Source: Bacteroidota bacterium (GTDB lineage Bacteria; Bacteroidota; Bacteroidia; Cytophagales; Cyclobacteriaceae). From it: a stretch of 64,000 nt of DNA. The position numbers were made by a program, and so were the translations under genes. The DNA is taken from NCBI GenBank assembly GCA_018267195.1, contig JAFDYY010000004.1, positions 1 to 64,000 on the forward strand. Direction: 5' to 3'. Below, in pieces: positions 17,055-26,082 of the stretch. The notes beneath the pieces are model-generated. The model saw nothing but the letters and a program-made list of their open reading frames with translations, ran no database searches and was not told the DNA's origin. How positions within the stretch are numbered: position 1 is the first letter of the stretch; each line of letters begins with the position of its first letter.

Positions 17055-19902
17055 ATGACAGGCTAATTTTAGTTTTTAAAAATTCTGCGGTGTAGCTATT
17101 CCCTTTCTTCACCATATCTTCGGGCGTGCCGGCAAAGAGCAGGTGGCCTCCGTTTTTTTCCCCGCCTTCGGGCCCGAGGTCTATAATCCAGTCGGCACAT
17201 TTAATAATCTCCAGGTTGTGCTCAATTATAATTACGGTGTGGCCGATATTGACGAGGGCTTGGAGGGCTTTCAATAATTTAGAAATGTCGTGAAAGTGCA
17301 GGCCGGTGGTGGGCTCGTCAAAAATAAAAAGAATATGGCCCTTCCCCTCTGAATTTTTTCCGAGAAAGGAAGCGAGCTTTACCCGCTGGGCTTCGCCCCC
17401 GCTGAGCGAGTTAGACGATTGGCCGAGTTGTACATACCCCAGGCCTACTTCATTGAGCGAAAGTATTTTTTCGTGTATCGATTTTTTATCGTCAAAAAAA
17501 ACAAGGGCTTCTTCCACCGTCATGGCCAGCACATCAGCAATGTTTTTGCCTTTGTGTTCTACCTCTAGCACCTCTTGTTTAAAACGGTTGCCGTGGCAGC
17601 TTTCGCAGGTAAGAAAAATATCGGCCATAAATTGCATCTCTACTTTTATTTCGCCTTCGCCTTCGCAGGTTTCGCAACGGCCGCCCTCTACATTAAAAGA
17701 AAAATGAGAAGGTTTGTAGCCGCGCTGCTTCGACAGGGGCAGGTCTGCATAGAGCGTACGGATGGCATCGTAGGCTTTTATATAACTAACCGGGTTGGAG
17801 CGCGATGATTTGCCAATCGGGTTCTGGTCAATAAATTCAACATGGTCAATTTTGCTGATATCACCTGTAAACTGATCGTACTTGCCGGGGGCTTCGGCCA
17901 CTTCGCCCTTGGCTCGCCCGGTAGCGGGATATAATATTTTTTTTATCAAAGTAGATTTGCCCGAGCCGCTTACCCCGGTTACTACGGTAAGGATGCCCAA
18001 GGGGAAAGTAACTTTTAAATTTTTCAGATTGTTTTCGCGCGCTCCGGTAAGGGTAATGGCGTCTTTCCATTTTCTTCTGCGGGCAGGGATTTCTATTTTT
18101 TCTTTGCCGGTTAAATAATCGGTGGTGTGCGATTTTATTTCCCCGTTCAGTTCGTTTAGTGTTCCCTGAAACACCAACTGCCCGCCATGTTGCCCGGCAT
18201 CGGGGCCAATATCAATAATCTGGTCGGCTGCGCGCATAATTTCTTCTTCGTGTTCTACCACGATTACGGTGTTGCCCAAGTTGCGAAGTTCTTTTAACAC
18301 ATCGATCATACGGGCCGTATCGCGCGGGTGCAGTCCAATGCTGGGTTCATCTAAAATATACATAGAGCCTACCAGCGCACTGCCCAGCGAGGTGGCCAGT
18401 TTGATGCGCTGAAACTCGCCCCCCGACAGGGTTGATGTAACGCGGTTTAAGGTAAGGTAGCCTAATCCCACTTTTACCAGATAGCCCAGCCGCGATTTTA
18501 TTTCGGTAAGGATCCGTTCGGATATTTTTTGTTCGTAGGCGGGTAAGTTTAGTTGCTGAAAAAAAAGCAGAGCCTCGTCAATGGGCATCAGCACCAAATC
18601 GGTAATGGACAAGCGGTTGATTTTTACATACGAAGCATCTTTCCGCAGTTTGGTGCCGCGGCAATCGGGGCAGGTAGTACGGCCGCGATAGCGCGAGAGC
18701 ATAACCCGATATTGTATTTTGTGAGTTTTGCTTTCCAGGTATTTAAAAAAGGAATGGATACCTTCAAAATACTCGTTGCCGTGCCAGAGCAGGTCGCGCT
18801 GTTGTTGGGTAAGTTCGCCATACGGCCGGTGAATGGGGAAATCGAACTTTATTCCGTTTTTCAGTAAAGGCTTGGCCCAGTTGCTCATGACCTCTCCCCG
18901 CCAGGGGGCGATGGCACCTTCGTAAACCGACAGCGATTTATCGGGGATGACTAACTCTTCGTCTATTCCTAAAATTTTTCCAAACCCTTCGCAGGTCTGG
19001 CAGGCGCCATACGGATTGTTGAAACTGAAAAAATTGACCGAGGGTTCGGCAAACGTAATACCGTCTAATTCAAACCGGTCTGAAAAGAGTTTCTTGTCGT
19101 GCCCTTCCACATAAACCAGACAGTCGCCATGCCCTTCAAAAAATGCTGTTTGTACGGAATCGGATAAGCGGAAGGTGAGGTCTTCATCGGATGGATTTAT
19201 AGCGGCCCGGTCAATCAGTACTTCCATTTCATCGGGCGAAACCGTTTTGCTCTTGGGTTTCTTTTTTTCTTGCGTGGATGCCGAGGCCACTAACTCTTCA
19301 ATAAATTTTGTTTCACCGTTGATCAGTACCCGGGCAAATCCTTTGCTCAGCAGCAGGTTTAGTTCATCGGCTGTTTTTCTTCCTTTTTGAATTTTGAGCG
19401 GGCAAGAAACCATGACCCGCGTTCCTTCTTTATGTTGGTTGATAAAATCAACCACATCGGTAACCGTGTGCCGTTTTACTTCCAGGCCACTAACGGGCGA
19501 CAGGGTTTGGCCGATGCGGGCAAAAAGCAACTTGAGGTAATCGTAAATTTCGGTAGAGGTGCCTACGGTGCTGCGGGGATTTCGCGTATTTACTTTTTGT
19601 TCGATGGCAATGGCGGGCGAAACTCCGCGAATGTAATCTACTTCGGGTTTTTCCATGCGCCCTAAAAACTGACGGGCATAAGAACTCAAACTTTCCACGT
19701 ACATACGCTGGCCTTCGGCAAACAAAGTATCGAATGCGAGAGAAGATTTGCCCGAACCCGATAGGCCGGTAACGACCACCAGTTTATTGCGCGGGATGGC
19801 CACGCTTAAATTTTTAAGATTGTTTACGCGTGCCCGTTTAATGATGATGTATTCCTTCGGATCGAGATCGTCTAAGTAAGAATCGGTAAAAACTTTGCTC
19901 AT
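17053..19902 (-). CDS. uvrA: Excinuclease ABC subunit A
   Basis: UvrA is the damage-sensing ATPase of nucleotide excision repair; it loads UvrB on DNA. The 949-residue protein has two ABC-type ATPase modules: Walker [10 protein letters not shown] (around 46) and GVSGSGKST (around 646), with LSGGE signature sequences. It has two zinc-finger CxxC pairs in each half (CQTC/CPDC and CETC/CESC). Length is normal. The candidate -7 box TATTTTTG (19910-19917) lies 7 bases upstream. uvrC is also in this window, uvrB is not. A lipoprotein gene lies 71 bases upstream on the same strand. Confidence 0.97.
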   Translation of the reverse strand: MSKVFTDSYLDDLDPKEYIIIKRARVNNLKNLSVAIPRNKLVVVTGLSGSGKSSLAFDTLFAEGQRMYVESLSSYARQFLGRMEKPEVDYIRGVSPAIAIEQKVNTRNPRSTVGTSTEIYDYLKLLFARIGQTLSPVSGLEVKRHTVTDVVDFINQHKEGTRVMVSCPLKIQKGRKTADELNLLLSKGFARVLINGETKFIEELVASASTQEKKKPKSKTVSPDEMEVLIDRAAINPSDEDLTFRLSDSVQTAFFEGHGDCLVYVEGHDKKLFSDRFELDGITFAEPSVNFFSFNNPYGACQTCEGFGKILGIDEELVIPDKSLSVYEGAIAPWRGEVMSNWAKPLLKNGIKFDFPIHRPYGELTQQQRDLLWHGNEYFEGIHSFFKYLESKTHKIQYRVMLSRYRGRTTCPDCRGTKLRKDASYVKINRLSITDLVLMPIDEALLFFQQLNLPAYEQKISERILTEIKSRLGYLVKVGLGYLTLNRVTSTLSGGEFQRIKLATSLGSALVGSMYILDEPSIGLHPRDTARMIDVLKELRNLGNTVIVVEHEEEIMRAADQIIDIGPDAGQHGGQLVFQGTLNELNGEIKSHTTDYLTGKEKIEIPARRRKWKDAITLTGARENNLKNLKVTFPLGILTVVTGVSGSGKSTLIKKILYPATGRAKGEVAEAPGKYDQFTGDISKIDHVEFIDQNPIGKSSRSNPVSYIKAYDAIRTLYADLPLSKQRGYKPSHFSFNVEGGRCETCEGEGEIKVEMQFMADIFLTCESCHGNRFKQEVLEVEHKGKNIADVLAMTVEEALVFFDDKKSIHEKILSLNEVGLGYVQLGQSSNSLSGGEAQRVKLASFLGKNSEGKGHILFIFDEPTTGLHFHDISKLLKALQALVNIGHTVIIIEHNLEIIKCADWIIDLGPEGGEKNGGHLLFAGTPEDMVKKGNSYTAEFLKTKISLS

Positions 19903-19909
19903 GGAGGGA

Positions 19910-19917
19910 CAAAAATA
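19910..19917 (-). promoter_or_regulatory. Candidate -7 element of uvrA
   Basis: TATTTTTG on the minus strand matches TAnnTTTG and lies 7 bases before the uvrA ATG. About 19 bases further upstream is TTTTCG, a weak -33 match. I see no LexA-like palindrome. Confidence 0.4.
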
Positions 19918-19973
19918 ATGGAATATAAAACGCAGACGAAAACACTATGGGGAAAGATGAGATCAGCCGTTTT

Positions 19974-20690
19974 TTATTCGATGGTGTATTCGGTAATGCG
20001 AATTACTATTTCTTTTTCGTTTTTCCATTTTACCCAGCCCTCGGCATTTTCATACCCCGCAAAGTTGAACTCACGACCAGGCCCTTTTTTCACTTTCATC
20101 CATTCGTTCTTAATTTCTTCAACTTTATATGGAAAAAACTCGCGTCCGGTTTTTTTGAAAATGATTTTCCCTTCAGGTTTATCGTACACCTCATACTGGG
20201 TATTAAAATTTACATACTCTGCCCGCAATAATAAATGCTCCCAGGTTTCATAGATAAGATTCTCCTGATTTTTTTTGAGAGCTACGGTTTCAAAAGTTTT
20301 TTCATTCAACACAACCTGATAAAAAAGGTCGGTTTCTGCCACTACCCTAAAAACAAGTGCTGCCGGAGAACGCACGAGCCCCATTTTGATATGGGCAGAG
20401 GCTTCTTTATCGGAGTCTCCGACCGACAGGCGGTAAGGGGTGAACGATTTAAGCAGGGTTGTTTTATAAAGCATAACACCATTTGGCGTTTTTTCAAAAG
20501 ACAGGGTATCAAACGGGAGCTTGTCGTTCGCTGTATAGTACAGCGGGACAGGCTGGAGAAACAAGGCACTGAGAGTTCCTAATCCTACCGTTGCAGGCGA
20601 TCTATGCAGCTTAATATCTTGATTCATATAATTGAGTTGAGTTGGACGGGTGCACGAGAGCAGGACAAACAGAAATAAAAAAATTTGCAT
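19974..20690 (-). CDS. Lipoprotein of unknown function
   Basis: The ATG at 20690 gives a clean lipoprotein signal (MQIFLFLFVLLSC, lipid Cys at 13); an upstream in-frame ATG at 20708 would add six residues. The mature part is mostly beta-strand in character. Its C-terminal half has GKIIFKKTGREFFPYKVEEIKNEWMKVK and GWVKWKNEKEIVIRI, resembling a bacterial SH3-like module. I do not recognise a named family. It lies between the lamin-tail protein (83 bases upstream) and uvrA (71 bases downstream), all on the minus strand. Confidence 0.7.
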   Translation of the reverse strand: MQIFLFLFVLLSCTRPTQLNYMNQDIKLHRSPATVGLGTLSALFLQPVPLYYTANDKLPFDTLSFEKTPNGVMLYKTTLLKSFTPYRLSVGDSDKEASAHIKMGLVRSPAALVFRVVAETDLFYQVVLNEKTFETVALKKNQENLIYETWEHLLLRAEYVNFNTQYEVYDKPEGKIIFKKTGREFFPYKVEEIKNEWMKVKKGPGREFNFAGYENAEGWVKWKNEKEIVIRITEYTIE

Positions 20691-20791
20691 GGTTCTTTCA
20701 ACTTTCATTTCGGGGAGATTATTTTATTCGTCTATCATTAAATAAATTTTCTATGTATGATTTAGGTTTAAATATAAATGCGGGCTACCGT

Positions 20792-23383
20792 CTATCGCCC
20801 CACTACTACGCGCTTTCGGAAAAGCGTTAACCCGCCCCCGGTATCGTACACTTCAAACCAAACTACATAATAACCCACGCGTGCACGTGAGCCGTCATCC
20901 TGGTCGCCATCCCATCGGAAGAAACCTTCGTAGGCTAGTGTCTCATTATTGGCTACGGTCTTTATCAACCGCCCGTCCACATCCAAAATTTTTATGTTGG
21001 CGGCCAAACCGCTTTGGTCAAACTTGTAATTGATTTTGGAAAAATCCTGACCGGGCGCAGCAGGAGAAAAAATTTCAGGCTCCACGGTTACAGCATGGTC
21101 ATTGAATTTAGAGTCGGGCCGGGCATTAGAATTAACATACCCCGGGGTGGCAAAACCAGCCGAAGAAGCGGCCGATTTCCAATTGCCGGCTTCGTTTGTT
21201 TTTTCGGTAAACGAAATGCGTTCCAACGAAACGCCTTCTTTGTCTTTCAAAAAAGAAGAGTGCATTTTTTCCGTGTAGGCAAAATGATCGACCACCAAGC
21301 CCTGATTCGTTACCACCGCAGCCGTTCCGGCCTGATCGGGCAAACTGGGCAAAGAGGTAGTAAATAAAAATCTTTGATTGGCATTAGGGTAATGCGAGGC
21401 TAAAGTAGCTACGCTGGAAGTGAGAGCCAGATACCCGGCCGGAGGCAAAATGAAATCGAAAATTGCGATGACTTTAGGTTTAACAGCAGCCCCCGATTCG
21501 TAATTGGCCAATGCCCAGTCTTTCAGATTTAAATACTTGGGCGATTGATTATAAATTTCAACGAAATCAACACCGCCCGATCGGGGATTGAAAAGCACTT
21601 CGTTGATCACTACATCTAAACTGTCAGCTAGTTCAGGCAGCGCAAACGACAGCCGGCTAAACTCAGGTTGTATTATATTGCCACTGCAGTCGGCCAGATT
21701 AGAAATGCTGGCAGTGTAGAGTTGGCGTGGCAACAAGGCAGCATTGAGTTGAACAGAGAGCTGCGTGAGGGCGGCATTGCCAAATCCTATCTTTTGAATA
21801 CTCACGGCTGGCGAAAAAGAAACGGATACTTGCGACAAATCTTTTTCCAATGTTTCGTTAAAATTTAAATTGATTTGGGTGGCACTGATGGCGGCCACCG
21901 AAACCAATAGAGGTCCGGTTAAATCAGGCTTGTTGGCATATACCGAATTTTGCCTTCCGGGCGTTCCGCCCGTGGCATCTTCGGAGGCCGTCCAATTGTC
22001 TAAGCCGCTACAGAGGTTGTTAACATCAATAATTTCGAGCGACCACCCACCTTGCTGTTTGTCGGTGTCGTGATACCAGTCGAGCGTGTAAGTAACGGAA
22101 TCAATAGTTTGGTTGCCGGGTGCGCGTAAGGTCAGGTTATCTCCGTTGTCGTTGAGTGTAGGAAAATTAGAAACGCCCAGCACATTTCCGTATTGAGAAA
22201 ACAGGCTTTTGTTTGCCGAAGCGCATACAATCCAATATTGACCCGGCAAAATAACCTGACTGGGAAAAGTAGCGGTAGAAACCCCGTCCGAAAATTTCCA
22301 CCCACTCAGGTTAAACGGGCTGTTGCTCCGGTTGTAAATCTCCACGTATTCTTGTGTGGGCAAACTCACTTGCGGGTTGGGGTCGGCAAAAATTTCGGAA
22401 ATGATAATGTCTTTGCTGTGGGGAGGCACGGCTACAAAAAACACAAAAGGAAAATTAACCGGAACCATTTCATTGCCCGCCAGATCTTTTACATGAGAAA
22501 CGGTTAGTTGGGTTTGGATTCCGTTTTGAAAGTTAGTTGAAAAGGAAAGCAGTACTGTTTTTCCGTCTGGCTGAAGGCTTGCCGAACCCGGAGAACCTAT
22601 GGATAGATTAGCCATATAGTTGCCGATTGTTTCGGCCGAGAGTTTATCAATAGCTTCGGAAAAAACAACCGACAAGGAGTTGGCGGAAATTACCAGTACG
22701 CTGCTAATGGCAGGCGGGGTGCGATCGACCAGCAAGGGTCCGGCATAGAAATCATTATAATAAAATTTTGTGGCGTTGCTGGCAGTGTAACTACAGCGTA
22801 TGCCAAAGTAGGCGGAAGAGGTAATGCCCGTATCGGTTGCGCTGGCATCAAGGATAAAGTTGGTGCCGCCCGTATAGTCTACAAACAATTTCCACAAGCC
22901 GGTGCTGTCGCGCGTAACCTTTACCCGCACAGCAAAGGAGTTGGCAATTTTTCCGTTGGCAGCCCGGCACACCGAAACCGGAAGAGCGGATCCATTCTGC
23001 CGAAACAGTTCAATGGCATCGTTATTCAGCTTCTCACCAAACTGAAGAAAGTATCCGTTCAGGGATTGCGTCAGATCGCTTTGGTCGCTCGCCAGGTAAA
23101 GCCGGCCGTAATTACTTTCGGATGGCGAAAAACTTTGTTTAACATAAGCTTGCCACTCATAGTTGCCTAAGGAGGGAGCCACGAATGCGGTAGATAAATA
23201 CGAAGTGCCAAAACCGGAACTGTTTAGTTGCAACTGGCCGGAGGAGTTAACGATAAATTGTGAGGACGAACCCGACCAGACCGGATTATTGATATACTCA
23301 CCGGCAGAAAAAATTTCAGAAGTCTGCCCGAAACAAACGGTTGTTAATATCAAAAACAAAAAAAGGAAGTTTGTTTTCTTCAT
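20792..23383 (-). CDS. Secreted protein with two lamin-tail domains and a FlgD-like C terminus
   Basis: This 863-residue protein has a signal peptide (MKKTNFLFLFLILTTVCFGQ). Two lamin-tail domains carry the usual ISEIFADPNPQ...EYVEIYNRS (from about 326) and INEVLFNPRSGGVDFVEIYNQS (from about 590) strands, with Ig-like segments between. The last 90 residues form a FlgD/T9SS-type Ig domain (FSPAAPGQDFSKINYKFD, then ANIKILDVDGRLIKTV, ending FRKRVVVGR). Such proteins are usually exported to the surface by T9SS in Bacteroidota, and may be adhesins or matrix proteins; that role is inference. Its -7 box (23394-23401) abuts the asd promoter on the other strand. Confidence 0.85.
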   Translation of the reverse strand: MKKTNFLFLFLILTTVCFGQTSEIFSAGEYINNPVWSGSSSQFIVNSSGQLQLNSSGFGTSYLSTAFVAPSLGNYEWQAYVKQSFSPSESNYGRLYLASDQSDLTQSLNGYFLQFGEKLNNDAIELFRQNGSALPVSVCRAANGKIANSFAVRVKVTRDSTGLWKLFVDYTGGTNFILDASATDTGITSSAYFGIRCSYTASNATKFYYNDFYAGPLLVDRTPPAISSVLVISANSLSVVFSEAIDKLSAETIGNYMANLSIGSPGSASLQPDGKTVLLSFSTNFQNGIQTQLTVSHVKDLAGNEMVPVNFPFVFFVAVPPHSKDIIISEIFADPNPQVSLPTQEYVEIYNRSNSPFNLSGWKFSDGVSTATFPSQVILPGQYWIVCASANKSLFSQYGNVLGVSNFPTLNDNGDNLTLRAPGNQTIDSVTYTLDWYHDTDKQQGGWSLEIIDVNNLCSGLDNWTASEDATGGTPGRQNSVYANKPDLTGPLLVSVAAISATQINLNFNETLEKDLSQVSVSFSPAVSIQKIGFGNAALTQLSVQLNAALLPRQLYTASISNLADCSGNIIQPEFSRLSFALPELADSLDVVINEVLFNPRSGGVDFVEIYNQSPKYLNLKDWALANYESGAAVKPKVIAIFDFILPPAGYLALTSSVATLASHYPNANQRFLFTTSLPSLPDQAGTAAVVTNQGLVVDHFAYTEKMHSSFLKDKEGVSLERISFTEKTNEAGNWKSAASSAGFATPGYVNSNARPDSKFNDHAVTVEPEIFSPAAPGQDFSKINYKFDQSGLAANIKILDVDGRLIKTVANNETLAYEGFFRWDGDQDDGSRARVGYYVVWFEVYDTGGGLTLFRKRVVVGR

Positions 23384-23393
23384 AGTGTCTTAT

Positions 23394-23410
23394 CAAAAAT
23401 ACTATTTTTG
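23394..23410. promoter_or_regulatory. Back-to-back -7 elements of the lamin-tail gene and asd
   Basis: TATTTTTG occurs on the minus strand at 23401-23394 and on the plus strand at 23403-23410, one base apart. Each points to a gene start 10-24 bases away (23383 on the minus strand, 23435 on the plus strand). The -33 regions would then lie across the other promoter. Confidence 0.5.
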
Positions 23411-23434
23411 CCGCTCACTAATTCTATATTAAAA

Positions 23435-24433
23435 ATGAAACTGGCCATTGTAGGCGCTACTGGTTTAGTAGGCCAAGAAGTTCTGAAAGTAATAGAAGAA
23501 CGCAACCTCGAGTTTGACGAATTATATCTGGTGGCTTCGGCCAAATCAGTAGGGCAAAAAGTAAAATTTAAGGGGAAGGAATACACCATTAAAAGTATAG
23601 AAGAAGGATGTGCACTGGCACCCGATGTGGCCATTTTTTCGGCCGGTGGCGGCACTTCGCTGGAATGGGCTCCCAAATATGCCGAGAAAGGAACGATTGT
23701 GATAGACAACTCCTCGGCCTGGCGGATGGACCCCACCAAAAAACTGATCGTGCCCGAAATAAACGGTCACGTATTGAAAATTGACGACCGCATCATTGCC
23801 AACCCCAATTGCTCTACCATACAAATGGTAATGGCACTGGCTCCGCTTCATGTAAAGTACAAGATTAAACGCATTGTGGTTTCCACCTACCAGTCGGTAA
23901 CGGGTACCGGTAAAGATGCCGTGCAGCAGATGATGGAAGAACGGCAAGGCGTAGCCAACGGAATAAAAGTATATCCGCACCGCATTGATATGAACGCACT
24001 GCCCCACATAGATTCGTTTTTAGATAACGGCTACACCAAAGAAGAAATGAAGATGGTGAACGAAACCCGGAAAATTTTAGAAGATGATACTATTGGAGTA
24101 ACGTCTACCACGGTGCGGATCCCTGCCATTGGCGGCCACTCGGAAGCAGTGAATGTTGAGTTTCATAAAGACTTTGATTTGAAAGAGGTGCGCGAGCGGC
24201 TCGAACAAACCCCCGGAGTGGTGGTACAAGATGATGTAAAAAACAACGTCTATCCTATGCCGATCCACTCGCACGGAAAAGATGAAGTTTTTGTGGGCAG
24301 GTTGAGGCGTGATGAATCGCAACCGAAAACACTTAATATGTGGATTGTGAGCGATAACCTGCGCAAAGGGGCGGCTACCAATGCCGTGCAGATAGCCGAG
24401 TTTTTGATGGAGAAAAGCTTAGTGGCCGGCTAA
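23435..24433 (+). CDS. asd: Aspartate-semialdehyde dehydrogenase
   Basis: The enzyme reduces aspartyl phosphate to aspartate semialdehyde with NADPH, the branch point to lysine/diaminopimelate, threonine and methionine. I chose the ATG at 23435 because MKLAIVGATGLVGQEV is the normal N terminus; an earlier frame opening at 23408 begins inside the promoter. The 332-residue protein has the NADP-binding GATGLVG, the catalytic cysteine C126 in NPNCSTIQ, and the active-site histidine region IPAIGGHSEAVN. It stands alone between the lamin-tail gene and lemA. Confidence 0.96.
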   Translation: MKLAIVGATGLVGQEVLKVIEERNLEFDELYLVASAKSVGQKVKFKGKEYTIKSIEEGCALAPDVAIFSAGGGTSLEWAPKYAEKGTIVIDNSSAWRMDPTKKLIVPEINGHVLKIDDRIIANPNCSTIQMVMALAPLHVKYKIKRIVVSTYQSVTGTGKDAVQQMMEERQGVANGIKVYPHRIDMNALPHIDSFLDNGYTKEEMKMVNETRKILEDDTIGVTSTTVRIPAIGGHSEAVNVEFHKDFDLKEVRERLEQTPGVVVQDDVKNNVYPMPIHSHGKDEVFVGRLRRDESQPKTLNMWIVSDNLRKGAATNAVQIAEFLMEKSLVAG

Positions 24434-24488
24434 TTTTCATACTCGCCATTAAAAGGATTATCTTCGCCTCACTAAACAAACAATACGT

Positions 24489-25070
24489 ATGAATTTTAGA
24501 AAATATATCCCGTGGATTGTCATTGCTCTGGTTGTTCTCTGGGCGATCAGCAAATACAACGGCATTGTCGGAAAAGACCAGACAGTAAAAAAGACTTGGG
24601 GAAATGTGGAATCTGATTACCAACGCAGAACAGACCTGATACCCAATCTGGTAAATACGGTAAAAGGCTATGCCAACTTTGAAAAAGAAACACTCACCAA
24701 AGTAATCGAAGCCCGGGCCAGCGCTACACAGGTAAAAATAGATCCCACCAACCTCACCCCCGAAAAATTAGCGGAGTTTCAGCAAGCACAGGGTGGGTTG
24801 AGCCAAGCCTTGGGCAGGCTGATGGTAGTGGCCGAAAAATACCCTGATCTAAAGGCTAACCAAAACTTTTTAGACCTGCAGGCACAACTTGAAGGAACCG
24901 AGAATCGCATTAATGTTTCGCGCCAGCGGTTTAACGATGCCGTGAGCGACTACAACACCACTATTGTTGGGTTTCCCGGCAATTTGATAGCCATGATAGG
25001 CGGATTTAAGGAAAAAGGATTTTTCCAGGCACAAGCCGGAGCCGATAAAGCCCCCGAAGTAAAATTTTAA
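24489..25070 (+). CDS. lemA: LemA family protein
   Basis: This 193-residue protein has one N-terminal transmembrane helix (about 8-22) and a helical-bundle LemA domain: VKKTWGNVESDYQRRTDLIPNLV, the QGGLSQALGRLMVVAEKYPDLKAN block, and ENRINVSRQRFNDAVSDYN. LemA proteins have an outside N terminus and a cytoplasmic or periplasmic bundle; their role is unclear. In many Bacteroidota lemA is followed by TPM-domain genes, but here it is alone, closed by a strong terminator. TATCTTCG about 20 bases upstream is a one-mismatch -7 element. Confidence 0.92.
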   Translation: MNFRKYIPWIVIALVVLWAISKYNGIVGKDQTVKKTWGNVESDYQRRTDLIPNLVNTVKGYANFEKETLTKVIEARASATQVKIDPTNLTPEKLAEFQQAQGGLSQALGRLMVVAEKYPDLKANQNFLDLQAQLEGTENRINVSRQRFNDAVSDYNTTIVGFPGNLIAMIGGFKEKGFFQAQAGADKAPEVKF

Positions 25071-25087
25071 TTGACGATAAATTGAAA

Positions 25088-25124
25088 TAAAAACACCCGA
25101 GAACTCCGGGTGTTTTTATTTTTG
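25088..25124 (+). terminator. Terminator of lemA, with the era -7 box in its T-tract
   Basis: AAAACACCCG (25090-25099) pairs with CGGGTGTTTT (25107-25116) across a 7-base loop, followed by a T-rich tract. The tract contains TATTTTTG (25117-25124), a full match to the -7 consensus, ending 14 bases before the era ATG. Confidence 0.85.
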
Positions 25125-25138
25125 TGAAAACCTGCCAC

Positions 25139-26011
25139 ATGCATCGCTCTGGTTTTGTCAGCATCATCGGTAAGCCCAATGTGGGCAAGAGTAGTTTGAT
25201 GAACAAACTGGTGGGCGAGAGCCTATCTATTATTACGGCTAAGGCACAAACTACCCGCCACCGCATCATGGGTATTTTGAATGGGGAAGATTTTCAAATT
25301 GTATATTCAGATACGCCCGGGCTGCTCGAACCAAAATACGAGTTGCACGAAGCTATGATGAACTATGTAAAAGTATCGCTCGAAGATGCGGATGTAGTCT
25401 TGCTGATTGTAGAGTTGAGCGAAAAGTGGGATGAAAACCTGTTTGCCCGGTTTCAGAAAATTCAAACCCCGGTTATTTTACTCATCAATAAAATAGATCT
25501 GGCCAAAGGCTCACAGGTGCAAGACAAAACCGAGTACTGGAAAAACCTTATTCAAGCTAAAGAAATCATTCCGGTTTCGGCTAAGACGGGCGAGAACCTA
25601 AATCAGGTATTAGCCGTCATTAAAAATTATTTACCAGAACATCCGGGCTTCTACCCCAAAGATGAACTGACCGACCGCAGCGAACGCTTTTTTGCTTCGG
25701 AGATAATCCGCGAAAAAATATTTCTCCTGTACGACCAAGAAATCCCCTATAGCTGCGAAGTAGCTATTGAGTCATTTAAAGACGAAGAAACCATCATCCG
25801 CATCCGGGCTACGATCTTTGTAGAACGCGATTCGCAGAAAGGCATTTTGATTGGCAAAGGCGGAAGTTCATTAAAAAAAGTGGGCACTGCAGCAAGACTT
25901 GATTTAGAATCATTTTTTGGAAAGAAAATTTTTTTAGAAACCCACGTAAAGGTATCGGCCAATTGGCGCAAGCAAAAACTAAGATTAAAACAATTCGGCT
26001 ACGAAAATTAG
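25139..26011 (+). CDS. era: GTPase Era
   Basis: Era is an essential GTPase that binds the 3' end of 16S rRNA during small-subunit assembly. The ATG at 25139 gives MHRSGFVSIIGKPNVGKSS; a GTG at 25124 lies inside the promoter and is unlikely. The 290-residue protein has G1 GKPNVGKS, G3 DTPGL, G4 NKID and a C-terminal KH domain with GILIGKGGSSLKKVG. It is followed 71 bases later by der on the same strand. Two ribosome-assembly GTPases side by side are common in this phylum. Confidence 0.96.
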   Translation: MHRSGFVSIIGKPNVGKSSLMNKLVGESLSIITAKAQTTRHRIMGILNGEDFQIVYSDTPGLLEPKYELHEAMMNYVKVSLEDADVVLLIVELSEKWDENLFARFQKIQTPVILLINKIDLAKGSQVQDKTEYWKNLIQAKEIIPVSAKTGENLNQVLAVIKNYLPEHPGFYPKDELTDRSERFFASEIIREKIFLLYDQEIPYSCEVAIESFKDEETIIRIRATIFVERDSQKGILIGKGGSSLKKVGTAARLDLESFFGKKIFLETHVKVSANWRKQKLRLKQFGYEN

Positions 26012-26036
26012 CTTTAGCCGATTACCCGGTGTTGCG

Positions 26037-26044
26037 TTACCTTT
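26037..26044 (+). promoter_or_regulatory. Candidate -7 element of der
   Basis: TACCTTTG is a perfect TAnnTTTG match, 38 bases before the der ATG. A TTTAG 20 bases upstream is a partial -33 match. It suggests that der can be transcribed separately from era. Confidence 0.5.
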
Positions 26045-26082
26045 GCACCCGTAAAAAAATAAGTTCCACCGGCTAAATAGAA

